Of a stretch of 64,000 nt of DNA, positions 6,241 through 20,801 are shown in pieces (the stretch's first letter is position 1; the number at the start of each line of letters is the position of its first letter). This stretch comes from Tridacna crocea (taxonomy: Eukaryota; Mollusca; Bivalvia; Cardiida; Cardiidae): contig OX031069.1 of the NCBI GenBank assembly GCA_943736015.1, positions 16,931,235 to 16,995,234 of the forward strand, given 5' to 3'. Under the pieces are notes generated by a model that made no database searches, was not told the DNA's origin, and saw nothing but the letters and a program-made list of their open reading frames with translations. A program made the translations under genes and the position numbers.

Positions 6241-8320
6241 GTCAATTTTATGTTTAATCTCTGCGCAAAATATAAAATTCAGAAGCAACCGGTTGCTGTT
6301 GCGAAAACTTTTTCCGACAAAAAAATCTTGTTCTTGTTTGAAGAATTTAGAAGTAGGCCATAAAGACACAATAAGATGTAAGAATAACTAAAAATCAATT
6401 GCTTCCTTGATAGGGTAGAAAACATTGTGGGAAAAGGAGAAAATGCTGGTAGCCTGCATTGTCTCCTTTCCTCAGATTACTTTCAAAAGCCTTCTTTAAA
6501 AGGCGTCATGCATTGTGTGGTAAAAGGTTAATAATTATCCAATCAGAGAAGCTTTAAGGAAATCAGAATGGATACCAGCAGCCAATCAGAGAAGACTTAA
6601 GAAATTCAACAGCCAATCAGAGAGCTTCAAAATCGCTCGAAATTGGCGCCAAAATTTATCAATTAAAAAACAGTGAAAAAAACGGCATAAAAGTGGATTT
6701 AAAGTTTTCTTTAAAGGCTGCTGTGCAGTCCTTGGCAAACTGCAAAGATTTCACTGAAAATGGGCAAACATTTAAGAAAATAGGGGCGCAGAAGACCGTG
6801 TTTTGGTCTTTTCAAGCCCCTTGCAAGAATTACTTCCCTTTAACCCTCGATGCACCCACGCCCCCTCCCCAGCCCTTAACTGGATTTGCTTTTCTAACTC
6901 AGCCCACAATAAATGCTGCACATTGAAACTTTCAATTAGTCAATTTTTAGTGATCAATGTACAGTGTTAAAAAAAAAACAAAAACAAAAAAAAAAAACGC
7001 CCAGAAATTAATGCAAGAATTACTTCCCTTTAACCCTCGATGCACCCAACACCCCCCTCCCCAGCCCTTTACTGGACTTGCTTTTCTAACTCAGCCCACA
7101 ATAAATGCTGCACATTAGAACTTTCAATAAGCCAAAGTGATCAATGTACAGTGTAAAAAAAAAAAACGCCCAGAAATTAATGCAAGAATTACTTCCCTTT
7201 AACCCTCGATGTACCCCCCCTCCCCCCAGTCCTTAACTGGATTTGCTTTTCTAACTCAGCCCACAATAAATGCTGCACATTGAAACTTTCAATAAGCCAA
7301 AGTGATCAATGTACAGTGTAAAAAGAAAACGCCCAGAAATTAATGTGACAAGTGGCTAAAAAAAGATTGTAAACTCTTTCAGTTGCTTCCTATTGCATAA
7401 ATCAAACAAAGGCAACTGAAGTGTAATTTTTCTAATCTCTTCAAACCGCAACAAGAAACCCAGTTACGTTGACTATGTGCCAGTTACGCTCATGCGAAAA
7501 CCTCAGAAATTAATGCGACAAGTGGCTAAAAAAAGCCTGAAGACTCTCATATATCAAACAAAGGCAACTGAAGTGTAATTTTTCCAATCTCTTCAAACCG
7601 CAACAAGAAACCCAGTTACGTCGACTACCGTCTCATAGGTGCCAGTTACGCTCATGCGAAAACCCCAGAAAATAATGCAACAAGTGGCAAAAAAAAGACT
7701 GAAGACTCTTTCAGTAGCAACTGCTTCTTATTGCATAAATCAAACAAAAGGAACTAAATTTTTAATTTATATTTTTTTCTCCAATCTCTTTATACCGTGA
7801 CCACAAATCCATTTACGTTGACTGCCATCGTATCCGCGAAAACGCGAAAAATCGACTTACGGAACATTTCATAGCAGAGGACACCTGTTGCTTAATAGGT
7901 CAAATATAGGGAATTTAGTTTCTAATATCTGTTTTTTATTTCTGCAATCTTTATTTACCGTGACGACAAACCCTTTTAGGTTGTCTATTGTCTCGCAGGT
8001 GCCACTTACGTATCCGCAAAAACATGAAAAATCGACTTATGGAATATCTTATAGCAGACGACAACTGTTGCTTGAGTCAATTATAGGGATTTTTCTTTTT
8101 CTTTTTCTCTCACTAGGGCCATTGATTTGGTTACGATGACCATCTAACCCATACGTGACTGTTACGTGCCGCGCATAAAATTGTAAAATCAGCTTCGACA
8201 CTTTTGGAGGCAACTGAAACCTGTCGTACAAATCAAAGAAAGGTAAACCAAATTTTTCCCTGTTTTCTTACCAGGGTCATGAAAACATTGAACCAATTTA
8301 GACGACCGCGTGAGTCAAAA
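6241..8320 (+). repeat. Satellite unit 4 (2,080 bp)
   Basis: Complete copy. Private A to T at 6968 at the start of the long A-tract of sub-repeat A1. The change creates an in-frame stop in a frame left open in other copies, which argues against that frame being coding. G form at the A/G site. Confidence 0.97.
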
Positions 8321-10399
8321 GTCAATTTTATGTTTAATCTCTGCGCAAAATATAAAATTCAGAAGCAACCGGTTGCTGTTGCGAAAACTTTTTCCGACAA
8401 AAAAATCTTGTTCTTGTTTGAAGAATTTAGAAGTAGGCCATAAAGACACAATAAGATGTAAGAATAACTAAAAATCAATTGCTTCCTTGATAGGGTAGAA
8501 AACATTGTGGGAAAAGGAGAAAATGCTGGTAGCCTGCATTGTCTCCTTTCCTCAGATTACTTTCAAAAGCCTTCTTTAAAAGGCGTCATGCATTGTGTGG
8601 TAAAAGGTTAATAATTATCCAATCAGAGAAGCTTTAAGGAAATCAGAATGGATACCAGCAGCCAATCAGAGAAGACTTAAGAAATTCAACAGCCAATCAG
8701 AGAGCTTCAAAATCGCTCGAAATTGGCGCCAAAATTTATCAATTAAAAAACAGTGAAAAAAACGGCATAAAAGTGGATTTAAAGTTTTCTTTAAAGGCTG
8801 CTGTGCAGTCCTTGGCAAACTGCAAAGATTTCACTGAAAATGGGCAAACATTTAAGAAAATAGGGGCGCAGAAGACCGTGTTTTGGTCTTTTCAAGCCCC
8901 TTGCAAGAATTACTTCCCTTTAACCCTCGATGCACCCACGCCCCCTCCCCAGCCCTTAACTGGATTTGCTTTTCTAACTCAGCCCACAATAAATGCTGCA
9001 CATTGAAACTTTCAATTAGTCAATTTTTAGTGATCAATGTACAGTGTAAAAAAAAAAACAAAAACAAAAAAAAAAACGCCCAGAAATTAATGCAAGAATT
9101 ACTTCCCTTTAACCCTCGATGCACCCAACACCCCCCTCCCCAGCCCTTTACTGGACTTGCTTTTCTAACTCAGCCCACAATAAATGCTGCACATTAGAAC
9201 TTTCAATAAGCCAAAGTGATCAATGTACAGTGTAAAAAAAAAAAACGCCCAGAAATTAATGCAAGAATTACTTCCCTTTAACCCTCGATGTACCCCCCCT
9301 CCCCCCAGTCCTTAACTGGATTTGCTTTTCTAACTCAGCCCACAATAAATGCTGCACATTGAAACTTTCAATAAGCCAAAGTGATCAATGTACAGTGTAA
9401 AAAGAAAACGCCCAGAAATTAATGTGACAAGTGGCTAAAAAAAGATTGTAAACTCTTTCAGTTGCTTCCTATTGCATAAATCAAACAAAAGCAACTGAAG
9501 TGTAATTTTTCTAATCTCTTCAAACCGCAACAAGAAACCCAGTTACGTTGACTATGTGCCAGTTACGCTCATGCGAAAACCTCAGAAATTAATGCGACAA
9601 GTGGCTAAAAAAAGCCTGAAGACTCTCATATATCAAACAAAGGCAACTGAAGTGTAATTTTTCCAATCTCTTCAAACCGCAACAAGAAACCCAGTTACGT
9701 CGACTACCGTCTCATAGGTGCCAGTTACGCTCATGCGAAAACCCCAGAAAATAATGCAACAAGTGGCAAAAAAAAGACTGAAGACTCTTTCAGTAGCAAC
9801 TGCTTCTTATTGCATAAATCAAACAAAAGGAACTAAATTTTTAATTTATATTTTTTTCTCCAATCTCTTTATACCGTGACCACAAATCCATTTACGTTGA
9901 CTGCCATCGTATCCGCGAAAACGCGAAAAATCGACTTACGGAACATTTCATAGCAGAGGACACCTGTTGCTTAATAGGTCAAATATAGGGAATTTAGTTT
10001 CTAATATCTGTTTTTTATTTCTGCAATCTTTATTTACCGTGACGACAAACCCTTTTAGGTTGTCTATTGTCTCGCAGGTGCCACTTACGTATCCGCAAAA
10101 ACATGAAAAATCGACTTATGGAATATCTTATAGCAGACGACAACTGTTGCTTGAGTCAATTATAGGGATTTTTCTTTTTCTTTTTCTCTCACTAGGGCCA
10201 TTGATTTGGTTACGATGACCATCTAACCCATACGTGACTGTTACGTGCCGCGCATAAAATTGTAAAATCAGCTTCGACACTTTTGGAGGCAACTGAAACC
10301 TGTCGTACAAATCAAAGAAAGGTAAACCAAATTTTTCCCTGTTTTCTTACCAGGGTCATGAAAACATTGAACCAATTTAGACGACCGCGTGAGTCAAAA
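8321..10399 (+). repeat. Satellite unit 5 (2,079 bp)
   Basis: Complete copy, one A shorter in the second A-run of the A1 tract (A11 instead of A12). A form at the A/G site. Confidence 0.97.
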
Positions 10400-12480
10400 G
10401 TCAATTTTATGTTTAATCTCTGCGCAAAATATAAAATTCAGAAGCAACCGGTTGCTGTTGCGAAAACTTTTTCCGACAAAAAAATCTTGTTCTTGTTTGA
10501 AGAATTTAGAAGTAGGCCATAAAGACACAATAAGATGTAAGAATAACTAAAAATCAATTGCTTCCTTGATAGGGTAGAAAACATTGTGGGAAAAGGAGAA
10601 AATGCTGGTAGCCTGCATTGTCTCCTTTCCTCAGATTACTTTCAAAAGCCTTCTTTAAAAGGCGTCATGCATTGTGTGGTAAAAGGTTAATAATTATCCA
10701 ATCAGAGAAGCTTTAAGGAAATCAGAATGGATACCAGCAGCCAATCAGAGAAGACTTAAGAAATTCAACAGCCAATCAGAGAGCTTCAAAATCGCTCGAA
10801 ATTGGCGCCAAAATTTATCAATTAAAAAACAGTGAAAAAAACGGCATAAAAGTGGATTTAAAGTTTTCTTTAAAGGCTGCTGTGCAGTCCTTGGCAAACT
10901 GCAAAGATTTCACTGAAAATGGGCAAACATTTAAGAAAAAAGGGGCGCAGAAGACCGTGTTTTGGTCTTTTCAAGCCCCTTGCAAGAATTACTTCCCTTT
11001 AACCCTCGATGCACCCACGCCCCCTCCCCAGCCCTTAACTGGATTTGCTTTTCTAACTCAGCCCACAATAAATGCTGCACATTGAAACTTTCAATTAGTC
11101 AATTTTTAGTGATCAATGTACAGTGTAAAAAAAAAAACAAAAACAAAAAAAAAAAACGCCCAGAAATTAATGCAAGAATTACTTCCCTTTAACCCTCGAT
11201 GCACCCAACACCCCCCTCCCCAGCCCTTTACTGGACTTGCTTTTCTAACTCAGCCCACAATAAATGCTGCACATTAGAACTTTCAATAAGCCAAAGTGAT
11301 CAATGTACAGTGTAAAAAAAAAAAAACGCCCAGAAATTAATGCAAGAATTACTTCCCTTTAACCCTCGATGTACCCCCCCTCCCCCCAGTCCTTAACTGG
11401 ATTTGCTTTTCTAACTCAGCCCACAATAAATGCTGCACATTGAAACTTTCAATAAGCCAAAGTGATCAATGTACAGTGTAAAAAGAAAACGCCCAGAAAT
11501 TAATGTGACAAGTGGCTAAAAAAAGATTGTAAACTCTTTCAGTTGCTTCCTATTGCATAAATCAAACAAAGGCAACTGAAGTGTAATTTTTCTAATCTCT
11601 TCAAACCGCAACAAGAAACCCAGTTACGTTGACTATGTGCCAGTTACGCTCATGCGAAAACCTCAGAAATTAATGCGACAAGTGGCTAAAAAAAGCCTGA
11701 AGACTCTCATATATCAAACAAAGGCAACTGAAGTGTAATTTTTCCAATCTCTTCAAACCGCAACAAGAAACCCAGTTACGTCGACTACCGTCTCATAGGT
11801 GCCAGTTACGCTCATGCGAAAACCCCAGAAAATAATGCAACAAGTGGCAAAAAAAAGACTGAAGACTCTTTCAGTAGCAACTGCTTCTTATTGCATAAAT
11901 CAAACAAAAGGAACTAAATTTTTAATTTATATTTTTTTCTCCAATCTCTTTATACCGTGACCACAAATCCATTTACGTTGACTGCCATCGTATCCGCGAA
12001 AACGCGAAAAATCGACTTACGGAACATTTCATAGCAGAGGACACCTGTTGCTTAATAGGTCAAATATAGGGAATTTAGTTTCTAATATCTGTTTTTTATT
12101 TCTGCAATCTTTATTTACCGTGACGACAAACCCTTTTAGGTTGTCTATTGTCTCGCAGGTGCCACTTACGTATCCGCAAAAACATGAAAAATCGACTTAT
12201 GGAATATCTTATAGCAGACGACAACTGTTGCTTGAGTCAATTATAGGGATTTTTCTTTTTCTTTTTCTCTCACTAGGGCCATTGATTTGGTTACGATGAC
12301 CATCTAACCCATACGTGACTGTTACGTGCCGCGCATAAAATTGTAAAATCAGCTTCGACACTTTTGGAGGCAACTGAAACCTGTCGTACAAATCAAAGAA
12401 AGGTAAACCAAATTTTTCCCTGTTTTCTTACCAGGGTCATGAAAACATTGAACCAATTTAGACGACCGCGTGAGTCAAAA
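10400..12480 (+). repeat. Satellite unit 6 (2,081 bp)
   Basis: Complete copy. AAAAAAGGGG variant before the hairpin, as in units 1, 26 and 30. The A-tract of sub-repeat A2 is A13 instead of A12. G form at the A/G site. Confidence 0.97.
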
Positions 12481-14560
12481 GTCAATTTTATGTTTAATCT
12501 CTGCGCAAAATATAAAATTCAGAAGCAACCGGTTGCTGTTGCGAAAACTTTTTCCGACAAAAAAATCTTGTTCTTGTTTGAAGAATTTAGAAGTAGGCCA
12601 TAAAGACACAATAAGATGTAAGAATAACTAAAAATCAATTGCTTCCTTGATAGGGTAGAAAACATTGTGGGAAAAGGAGAAAATGCTGGTAGCCTGCATT
12701 GTCTCCTTTCCTCAGATTACTTTCAAAAGCCTTCTTTAAAAGGCGTCATGCATTGTGTGGTAAAAGGTTAATAATTATCCAATCAGAGAAGCTTTAAGGA
12801 AATCAGAATGGATACCAGCAGCCAATCAGAGAAGACTTAAGAAATTCAACAGCCAATCAGAGAGCTTCAAAATCGCTCGAAATTGGCGCCAAAATTTATC
12901 AATTAAAAAACAGTGAAAAAAACGGCATAAAAGTGGATTTAAAGTTTTCTTTAAAGGCTGCTGTGCAGTCCTTGGCAAACTGCAAAGATTTCACTGAAAA
13001 TGGGCAAACATTTAAGAAAATAGGGGCGCAGAAGACCGTGTTTTGGTCTTTTCAAGCCCCTTGCAAGAATTACTTCCCTTTAACCCTCGATGCACCCACG
13101 CCCCCTCCCCAGCCCTTAACTGGATTTGCTTTTCTAACTCAGCCCACAATAAATGCTGCACATTGAAACTTTCAATTAGTCAATTTTTAGTGATCAATGT
13201 ACAGTGTAAAAAAAAAAACAAAAACAAAAAAACAAAACGCCCAGAAATTAATGCAAGAATTACTTCCCTTTAACCCTCGATGCACCCAACACCCCCCTCC
13301 CCAGCCCTTTACTGGACTTGCTTTTCTAACTCAGCCCACAATAAATGCTGCACATTAGAACTTTCAATAAGCCAAAGTGATCAATGTACAGTGTAAAAAA
13401 AAAAAACGCCCAGAAATTAATGCAAGAATTACTTCCCTTTAACCCTCGATGTACCCCCCCTCCCCCCAGTCCTTAACTGGATTTGCTTTTCTAACTCAGC
13501 CCACAATAAATGCTGCACATTGAAACTTTCAATAAGCCAAAGTGATCAATGTACAGTGTAAAAAGAAAACGCCCAGAAATTAATGTGACAAGTGGCTAAA
13601 AAAAGATTGTAAACTCTTTCAGTTGCTTCCTATTGCATAAATCAAACAAAAGCAACTGAAGTGTAATTTTTCTAATCTCTTCAAACCGCAACAAGAAACC
13701 CAGTTACGTTGACTATGTGCCAGTTACGCTCATGCGAAAACCTCAGAAATTAATGCGACAAGTGGCTAAAAAAAGCCTGAAGACTCTCATATATCAAACA
13801 AAGGCAACTGAAGTGTAATTTTTCCAATCTCTTCAAACCGCAACAAGAAACCCAGTTACGTCGACTACCGTCTCATAGGTGCCAGTTACGCTCATGCGAA
13901 AACCCCAGAAAATAATGCAACAAGTGGCAAAAAAAAGACTGAAGACTCTTTCAGTAGCAACTGCTTCTTATTGCATAAATCAAACAAAAGGAACTAAATT
14001 TTTAATTTATATTTTTTTCTCCAATCTCTTTATACCGTGACCACAAATCCATTTACGTTGACTGCCATCGTATCCGCGAAAACGCGAAAAATCGACTTAC
14101 GGAACATTTCATAGCAGAGGACACCTGTTGCTTAATAGGTCAAATATAGGGAATTTAGTTTCTAATATCTGTTTTTTATTTCTGCAATCTTTATTTACCG
14201 TGACGACAAACCCTTTTAGGTTGTCTATTGTCTCGCAGGTGCCACTTACGTATCCGCAAAAACATGAAAAATCGACTTATGGAATATCTTATAGCAGACG
14301 ACAACTGTTGCTTGAGTCAATTATAGGGATTTTTCTTTTTCTTTTTCTCTCACTAGGGCCATTGATTTGGTTACGATGACCATCTAACCCATACGTGACT
14401 GTTATGTGCCGCGCATAAAATTGTAAAATCAGCTTCGACACTTTTGGAGGCAACTGAAACCTGTCGTACAAATCAAAGAAAGGTAAACCAAATTTTTCCC
14501 TGTTTTCTTACCAGGGTCATGAAAACATTGAACCAATTTAGACGACCGCGTGAGTCAAAA
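12481..14560 (+). repeat. Satellite unit 7 (2,080 bp)
   Basis: Complete copy. Private A to C at 13233 interrupts the long A-tract of A1; private CpG to TpG at 14405. A form at the A/G site. Confidence 0.97.
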
Positions 14561-16640
14561 GTCAATTTTATGTTTAATCTCTGCGCAAAATATAAAATTC
14601 AGAAGCAACCGGTTGCTGTTGCGAAAACTTTTTCCGACAAAAAAATCTTGTTCTTGTTTGAAGAATTTAGAAGTAGGCCATAAAGACACAATAAGATGTA
14701 AGAATAACTAAAAATCAATTGCTTCCTTGATAGGGTAGAAAACATTGTGGGAAAAGGAGAAAATGCTGGTAGCCTGCATTGTCTCCTTTCCTCAGATTAC
14801 TTTCAAAAGCCTTCTTTAAAAGGCGTCATGCATTGTGTGGTAAAAGGTTAATAATTATCCAATCAGAGAAGCTTTAAGGAAATCAGAATGGATACCAGCA
14901 GCCAATCAGAGAAGACTTAAGAAATTCAACAGCCAATCAGAGAGCTTCAAAATCGCTCGAAATTGGCGCCAAAATTTATCAATTAAAAAACAGTGAAAAA
15001 AACGGCATAAAAGTGGATTTAAAGTTTTCTTTAAAGGCTGCTGTGCAGTCCTTGGCAAACTGCAAAGATTTCACTGAAAATGGGCAAACATTTAAGAAAA
15101 TAGGGGCGCAGAAGACCGTGTTTTGGTCTTTTCAAGCCCCTTGCAAGAATTACTTCCCTTTAACCCTCGATGCACCCACGCCCCCTCCCCAGCCCTTAAC
15201 TGGATTTGCTTTTCTAACTCAGCCCACAATAAATGCTGCACATTGAAACTTTCAATTAGTCAATTTTTAGTGATCAATGTACAGTGTAAAAAAAAAAACA
15301 AAAACAAAAAAAAAAAACGCCCAGAAATTAATGCAAGAATTACTTCCCTTTAACCCTCGATGCACCCAACACCCCCCTCCCCAGCCCTTTACTGGACTTG
15401 CTTTTCTAACTCAGCCCACAATAAATGCTGCACATTAGAACTTTCAATAAGCCAAAGTGATCAATGTACAGTGTAAAAAAAAAAAACGCCCAGAAATTAA
15501 TGCAAGAATTACTTCCCTTTAACCCTCGATGTACCCCCCCTCCCCCCAGTCCTTAACTGGATTTGCTTTTCTAACTCAGCCCACAATAAATGCTGCACAT
15601 TGAAACTTTCAATAAGCCAAAGTGATCAATGTACAGTGTAAAAAGAAAACGCCCAGAAATTAATGTGACAAGTGGCTAAAAAAAGATTGTAAACTCTTTC
15701 AGTTGCTTCCTATTGCATAAATCAAACAAAAGCAACTGAAGTGTAATTTTTCTAATCTCTTCAAACCGCAACAAGAAACCCAGTTACGTTGACTATGTGC
15801 CAGTTACGCTCATGCGAAAACCTCAGAAATTAATGCGACAAGTGGCTAAAAAAAGCCTGAAGACTCTCATATATCAAACAAAGGCAACTGAAGTGTAATT
15901 TTTCCAATCTCTTCAAACCGCAACAAGAAACCCAGTTACGTCGACTACCGTCTCATAGGTGCCAGTTACGCTCATGTGAAAACCCCAGAAAATAATGCAA
16001 CAAGTGGCAAAAAAAAGACTGAAGACTCTTTCAGTAGCAACTGCTTCTTATTGCATAAATCAAACAAAAGGAACTAAATTTTTAATTTATATTTTTTTCT
16101 CCAATCTCTTTATACCGTGACCACAAATCCATTTACGTTGACTGCCATCGTATCTGCGAAAACGCGAAAAATCGACTTACGGAACATTTCATAGCAGAGG
16201 ACACCTGTTGCTTAATAGGTCAAATATAGGGAATTTAGTTTCTAATATCTGTTTTTTATTTCTGCAATCTTTATTTACCGTGACGACAAACCCTTTTAGG
16301 TTGTCTATTGTCTCGCAGGTGCCACTTACGTATCCGCAAAAACATGAAAAATCGACTTATGGAATATCTTATAGCAGACGACAACTGTTGCTTGAGTCAA
16401 TTATAGGGATTTTTCTTTTTCTTTTTCTCTCACTAGGGCCATTGATTTGGTTACGATGACCATCTAACCCATACGTGACTGTTACGTGCCGCGCATAAAA
16501 TTGTAAAATCAGCTTCGACACTTTTGGAGGCAACTGAAACCTGTCGTACAAATCAAAGAAAGGTAAACCAAATTTTTCCCTGTTTTCTTACCAGGGTCAT
16601 GAAAACATTGAACCAATTTAGACGACCGCGTGAGTCAAAA
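14561..16640 (+). repeat. Satellite unit 8 (2,080 bp)
   Basis: Complete copy with two private CpG to TpG changes, at 15977 and 16155, both in the B sub-repeat region. A form at the A/G site. Confidence 0.97.
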
Positions 16641-18721
16641 GTCAATTTTATGTTTAATCTCTGCGCAAAATATAAAATTCAGAAGCAACCGGTTGCTGTT
16701 GCGAAAACTTTTTCCGACAAAAAAATCTTGTTCTTGTTTGAAGAATTTAGAAGTAGGCCATAAAGACACAATAAGATGTAAGAATAACTAAAAATCAATT
16801 GCTTCCTTGATAGGGTAGAAAACATTGTGGGAAAAGGAGAAAATGCTGGTAGCCTGCATTGTCTCCTTTCCTCAGATTACTTTCAAAAGCCTTCTTTAAA
16901 AGGCGTCATGCATTGTGTGGTAAAAGGTTAATAATTATCCAATCAGAGAAGCTTTAAGGAAATCAGAATGGATACCAGCAGCCAATCAGAGAAGACTTAA
17001 GAAATTCAACAGCCAATCAGAGAGCTTCAAAATCGCTCGAAATTGGCGCCAAAATTTATCAATTAAAAAACAGTGAAAAAAACGGCATAAAAGTGGATTT
17101 AAAGTTTTCTTTAAAGGCTGCTGTGCAGTCCTTGGCAAACTGCAAAGATTTCACTGAAAATGGGCAAACATTTAAGAAAATAGGGGCGCAGAAGACCGTG
17201 TTTTGGTCTTTTCAAGCCCCTTGCAAGAATTACTTCCCTTTAACCCTCGATGCACCCACGCCCCCTCCCCAGCCCTTAACTGGATTTGCTTTTCTAACTC
17301 AGCCCACAATAAATGCTGCACATTGAAACTTTCAATTAGTCAATTTTTAGTGAACAATGTACAGTGTAAAAAAAAAAACAAAAACAAAAAAAAAAAACGC
17401 CCAGAAATTAATGCAAGAATTACTTCCCTTTAACCCTCGATGCACCCAACACCCCCCTCCCCAGCCCTTTACTGGACTTGCTTTTCTAACTCAGCCCACA
17501 ATAAATGCTGCACATTAGAACTTTCAATAAGCCAAAGTGATCAATGTACAGTGTAAAAAAAAAAAACGCCCAGAAATTAATGCAAGAATTACTTCCCTTT
17601 AACCCTCGATGTACCCCCCCTCCCCCCAGTCCTTAACTGGATTTGCTTTTCTAACTCAGCCCACAATAAATGCTGCACATTGAAACTTTCAATAAGCCAA
17701 AGTGATCAATGTACAGTGTAAAAAGAAAACGCCCAGAAATTAATGTGACAAGTGGCTAAAAAAAGATTGTAAACTCTTTCAGTTGCTTCCTATTGCATAA
17801 ATCAAACAAAGGCAACTGAAGTGTAATTTTTCTAATCTCTTCAAACCGCAACAAGAAACCCAGTTACGTTGACTATGTGCCAGTTACGCTCATGCGAAAA
17901 CCTCAGAAATTAATGCGACAAGTGGCTAAAAAAAGCCTGAAGACTCTCATATATCAAACAAAGGCAACTGAAGTGTAATTTTTCCAATCTCTTCAAACCG
18001 CAACAAGAAACCCAGTTACGTCGACTACCGTCTCATAGGTGCCAGTTACGCTCATGCGAAAACCCCAGAAAATAATGCAACAAGTGGCAAAAAAAAAGAC
18101 TGAAGACTCTTTCAGTAGCAACTGCTTCTTATTGCATAAATCAAACAAAAGGAACTAAATTTTTAATTTATATTTTTTTCTCCAATCTCTTTATACCGTG
18201 ACCACAAATCCATTTACGTTGACTGCCATCGTATCCGCGAAAACGCGAAAAATCGACTTACGGAACATTTCATAGCAGAGGACACCTGTTGCTTAATAGG
18301 TCAAATATAGGGAATTTAGTTTCTAATATCTGTTTTTTATTTCTGCAATCTTTATTTACCGTGACGACAAACCCTTTTAGGTTGTCTATTGTCTCGCAGG
18401 TGCCACTTACGTATCCGCAAAAACATGAAAAATCGACTTATGGAATATCTTATAGCAGACGACAACTGTTGCTTGAGTCAATTATAGGGATTTTTCTTTT
18501 TCTTTTTCTCTCACTAGGGCCATTGATTTGGTTACGATGACCATCTAACCCATACGTGACTGTTACGTGCCGCGCATAAAATTGTAAAATCAGCTTCGAC
18601 ACTTTTGGAGGCAACTGAAACCTGTCGTACAAATCAAAGAAAGGTAAACCAAATTTTTCCCTGTTTTCTTACCAGGGTCATGAAAACATTGAACCAATTT
18701 AGACGACCGCGTGAGTCAAAA
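16641..18721 (+). repeat. Satellite unit 9 (2,081 bp)
   Basis: Complete copy. Private T to A at 17354. One extra A in the run opening sub-repeat B3 (A9 instead of A8, near 18091), shared with units 10, 18, 20 and 24. G form at the A/G site. Confidence 0.97.
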
Positions 18722-20801
18722 GTCAATTTTATGTTTAATCTCTGCGCAAAATATAAAATTCAGAAGCAACCGGTTGCTGTTGCGAAAACTTTTTCCGACA
18801 AAAAAATCTTGTTCTTGTTTGAAGAATTTAGAAGTAGGCCATAAAGACACAATAAGATGTAAGAATAACTAAAAATCAATTGCTTCCTTGATAGGGTAGA
18901 AAACATTGTGGGAAAAGGAGAAAATGCTGGTAGCCTGCATTGTCTCCTTTCCTCAGATTACTTTCAAAAGCCTTCTTTAAAAGGCGTCATGCATTGTGTG
19001 GTAAAAGGTTAATAATTATCCAATCAGAGAAGCTTTAAGGAAATCAGAATGGATACCAGCAGCCAATCAGAGAAGACTTAAGAAATTCAACAGCCAATCA
19101 GAGAGCTTCAAAATCGCTCGAAATTGGCGCCAAAATTTATCAATTAAAAAACAGTGAAAAAAACGGCATAAAAGTGGATTTAAAGTTTTCTTTAAAGGCT
19201 GCTGTGCAGTCCTTGGCAAACTGCAAAGATTTCACTGAAAATGGGCAAACATTTAAGAAAATAGGGGCGCAGAAGACCGTGTTTTGGTCTTTTCAAGCCC
19301 CTTGCAAGAATTACTTCCCTTTAACCCTCGATGCACCCACGCCCCCTCCCCAGCCCTTAACTGGATTTGCTTTTCTAACTCAGCCCACAATAAATGCTGC
19401 ACATTGAAACTTTCAATTAGTCAATTTTTAGTGATCAATGTACAGTGTAAAAAAAAAAACAAAAACAAAAAAAAAAACGCCCAGAAATTAATGCAAGAAT
19501 TACTTCCCTTTAACCCTCGATGCACCCAACACCCCCCTCCCCAGCCCTTTACTGGACTTGCTTTTCTAACTCAGCCCACAATAAATGCTGCACATTAGAA
19601 CTTTCAATAAGCCAAAGTGATCAATGTACAGTGTAAAAAAAAAAAACGCCCAGAAATTAATGCAAGAATTACTTCCCTTTAACCCTCGATGTACCCCCCC
19701 TCCCCCCAGTCCTTAACTGGATTTGCTTTTCTAACTCAGCCCACAATAAATGCTGCACATTGAAACTTTCACTAAGCCAAAGTGATCAATGTACAGTGTA
19801 AAAAGAAAACGCCCAGAAATTAATGTGACAAGTGGCTAAAAAAAGATTGTAAACTCTTTCAGTTGCTTCCTATTGCATAAATCAAACAAAGGCAACTGAA
19901 GTGTAATTTTTCTAATCTCTTCAAACCGCAACAAGAAACCCAGTTACGTTGACTATGTGCCAGTTACGCTCATGCGAAAACCTCAGAAATTAATGCGACA
20001 AGTGGCTAAAAAAAGCCTGAAGACTCTCATATATCAAACAAAGGCAACTGAAGTGTAATTTTTCCAATCTCTTCAAACCGCAACAAGAAACCCAGTTACG
20101 TCGACTACCGTCTCATAGGTGCCAGTTACGCTCATGCGAAAACCCCAGAAAATAATGCAACAAGTGGCAAAAAAAAAGACTGAAGACTCTTTCAGTAGCA
20201 ACTGCTTCTTATTGCATAAATCAAACAAAAGGAACTAAATTTTTAATTTATATTTTTTTCTCCAATCTCTTTATACCGTGACCACAAATCCATTTACGTT
20301 GACTGCCATCGTATCCGCGAAAACGCGAAAAATCGACTTACGGAACATTTCATAGCAGAGGACACCTGTTGCTTAATAGGTCAAATATAGGGAATTTAGT
20401 TTCTAATATCTGTTTTTTATTTCTGCAATCTTTATTTACCGTGACGACAAACCCTTTTAGGTTGTCTATTGTCTCGCAGGTGCCACTTACGTATCCGCAA
20501 AAACATGAAAAATCGACTTATGGAATATCTTATAGCAGACGACAACTGTTGCTTGAGTCAATTATAGGGATTTTTCTTTTTCTTTTTCTCTCACTAGGGC
20601 CATTGATTTGGTTACGATGACCATCTAACCCATACGTGACTGTTACGTGCCGCGCATAAAATTGTAAAATCAGCTTCGACACTTTTGGAGGCAACTGAAA
20701 CCTGTCGTACAAATCAAAGAAAGGTAAACCAAATTTTTCCCTGTTTTCTTACCAGGGTCATGAAAACATTGAACCAATTTAGACGACCGCGTGAGTCAAA
20801 A
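18722..20801 (+). repeat. Satellite unit 10 (2,080 bp)
   Basis: Complete copy. One A lost in the A1 tract and one gained in the B3 run (A9), so net length is unchanged. Private A to C at 19772. G form at the A/G site. Confidence 0.97.
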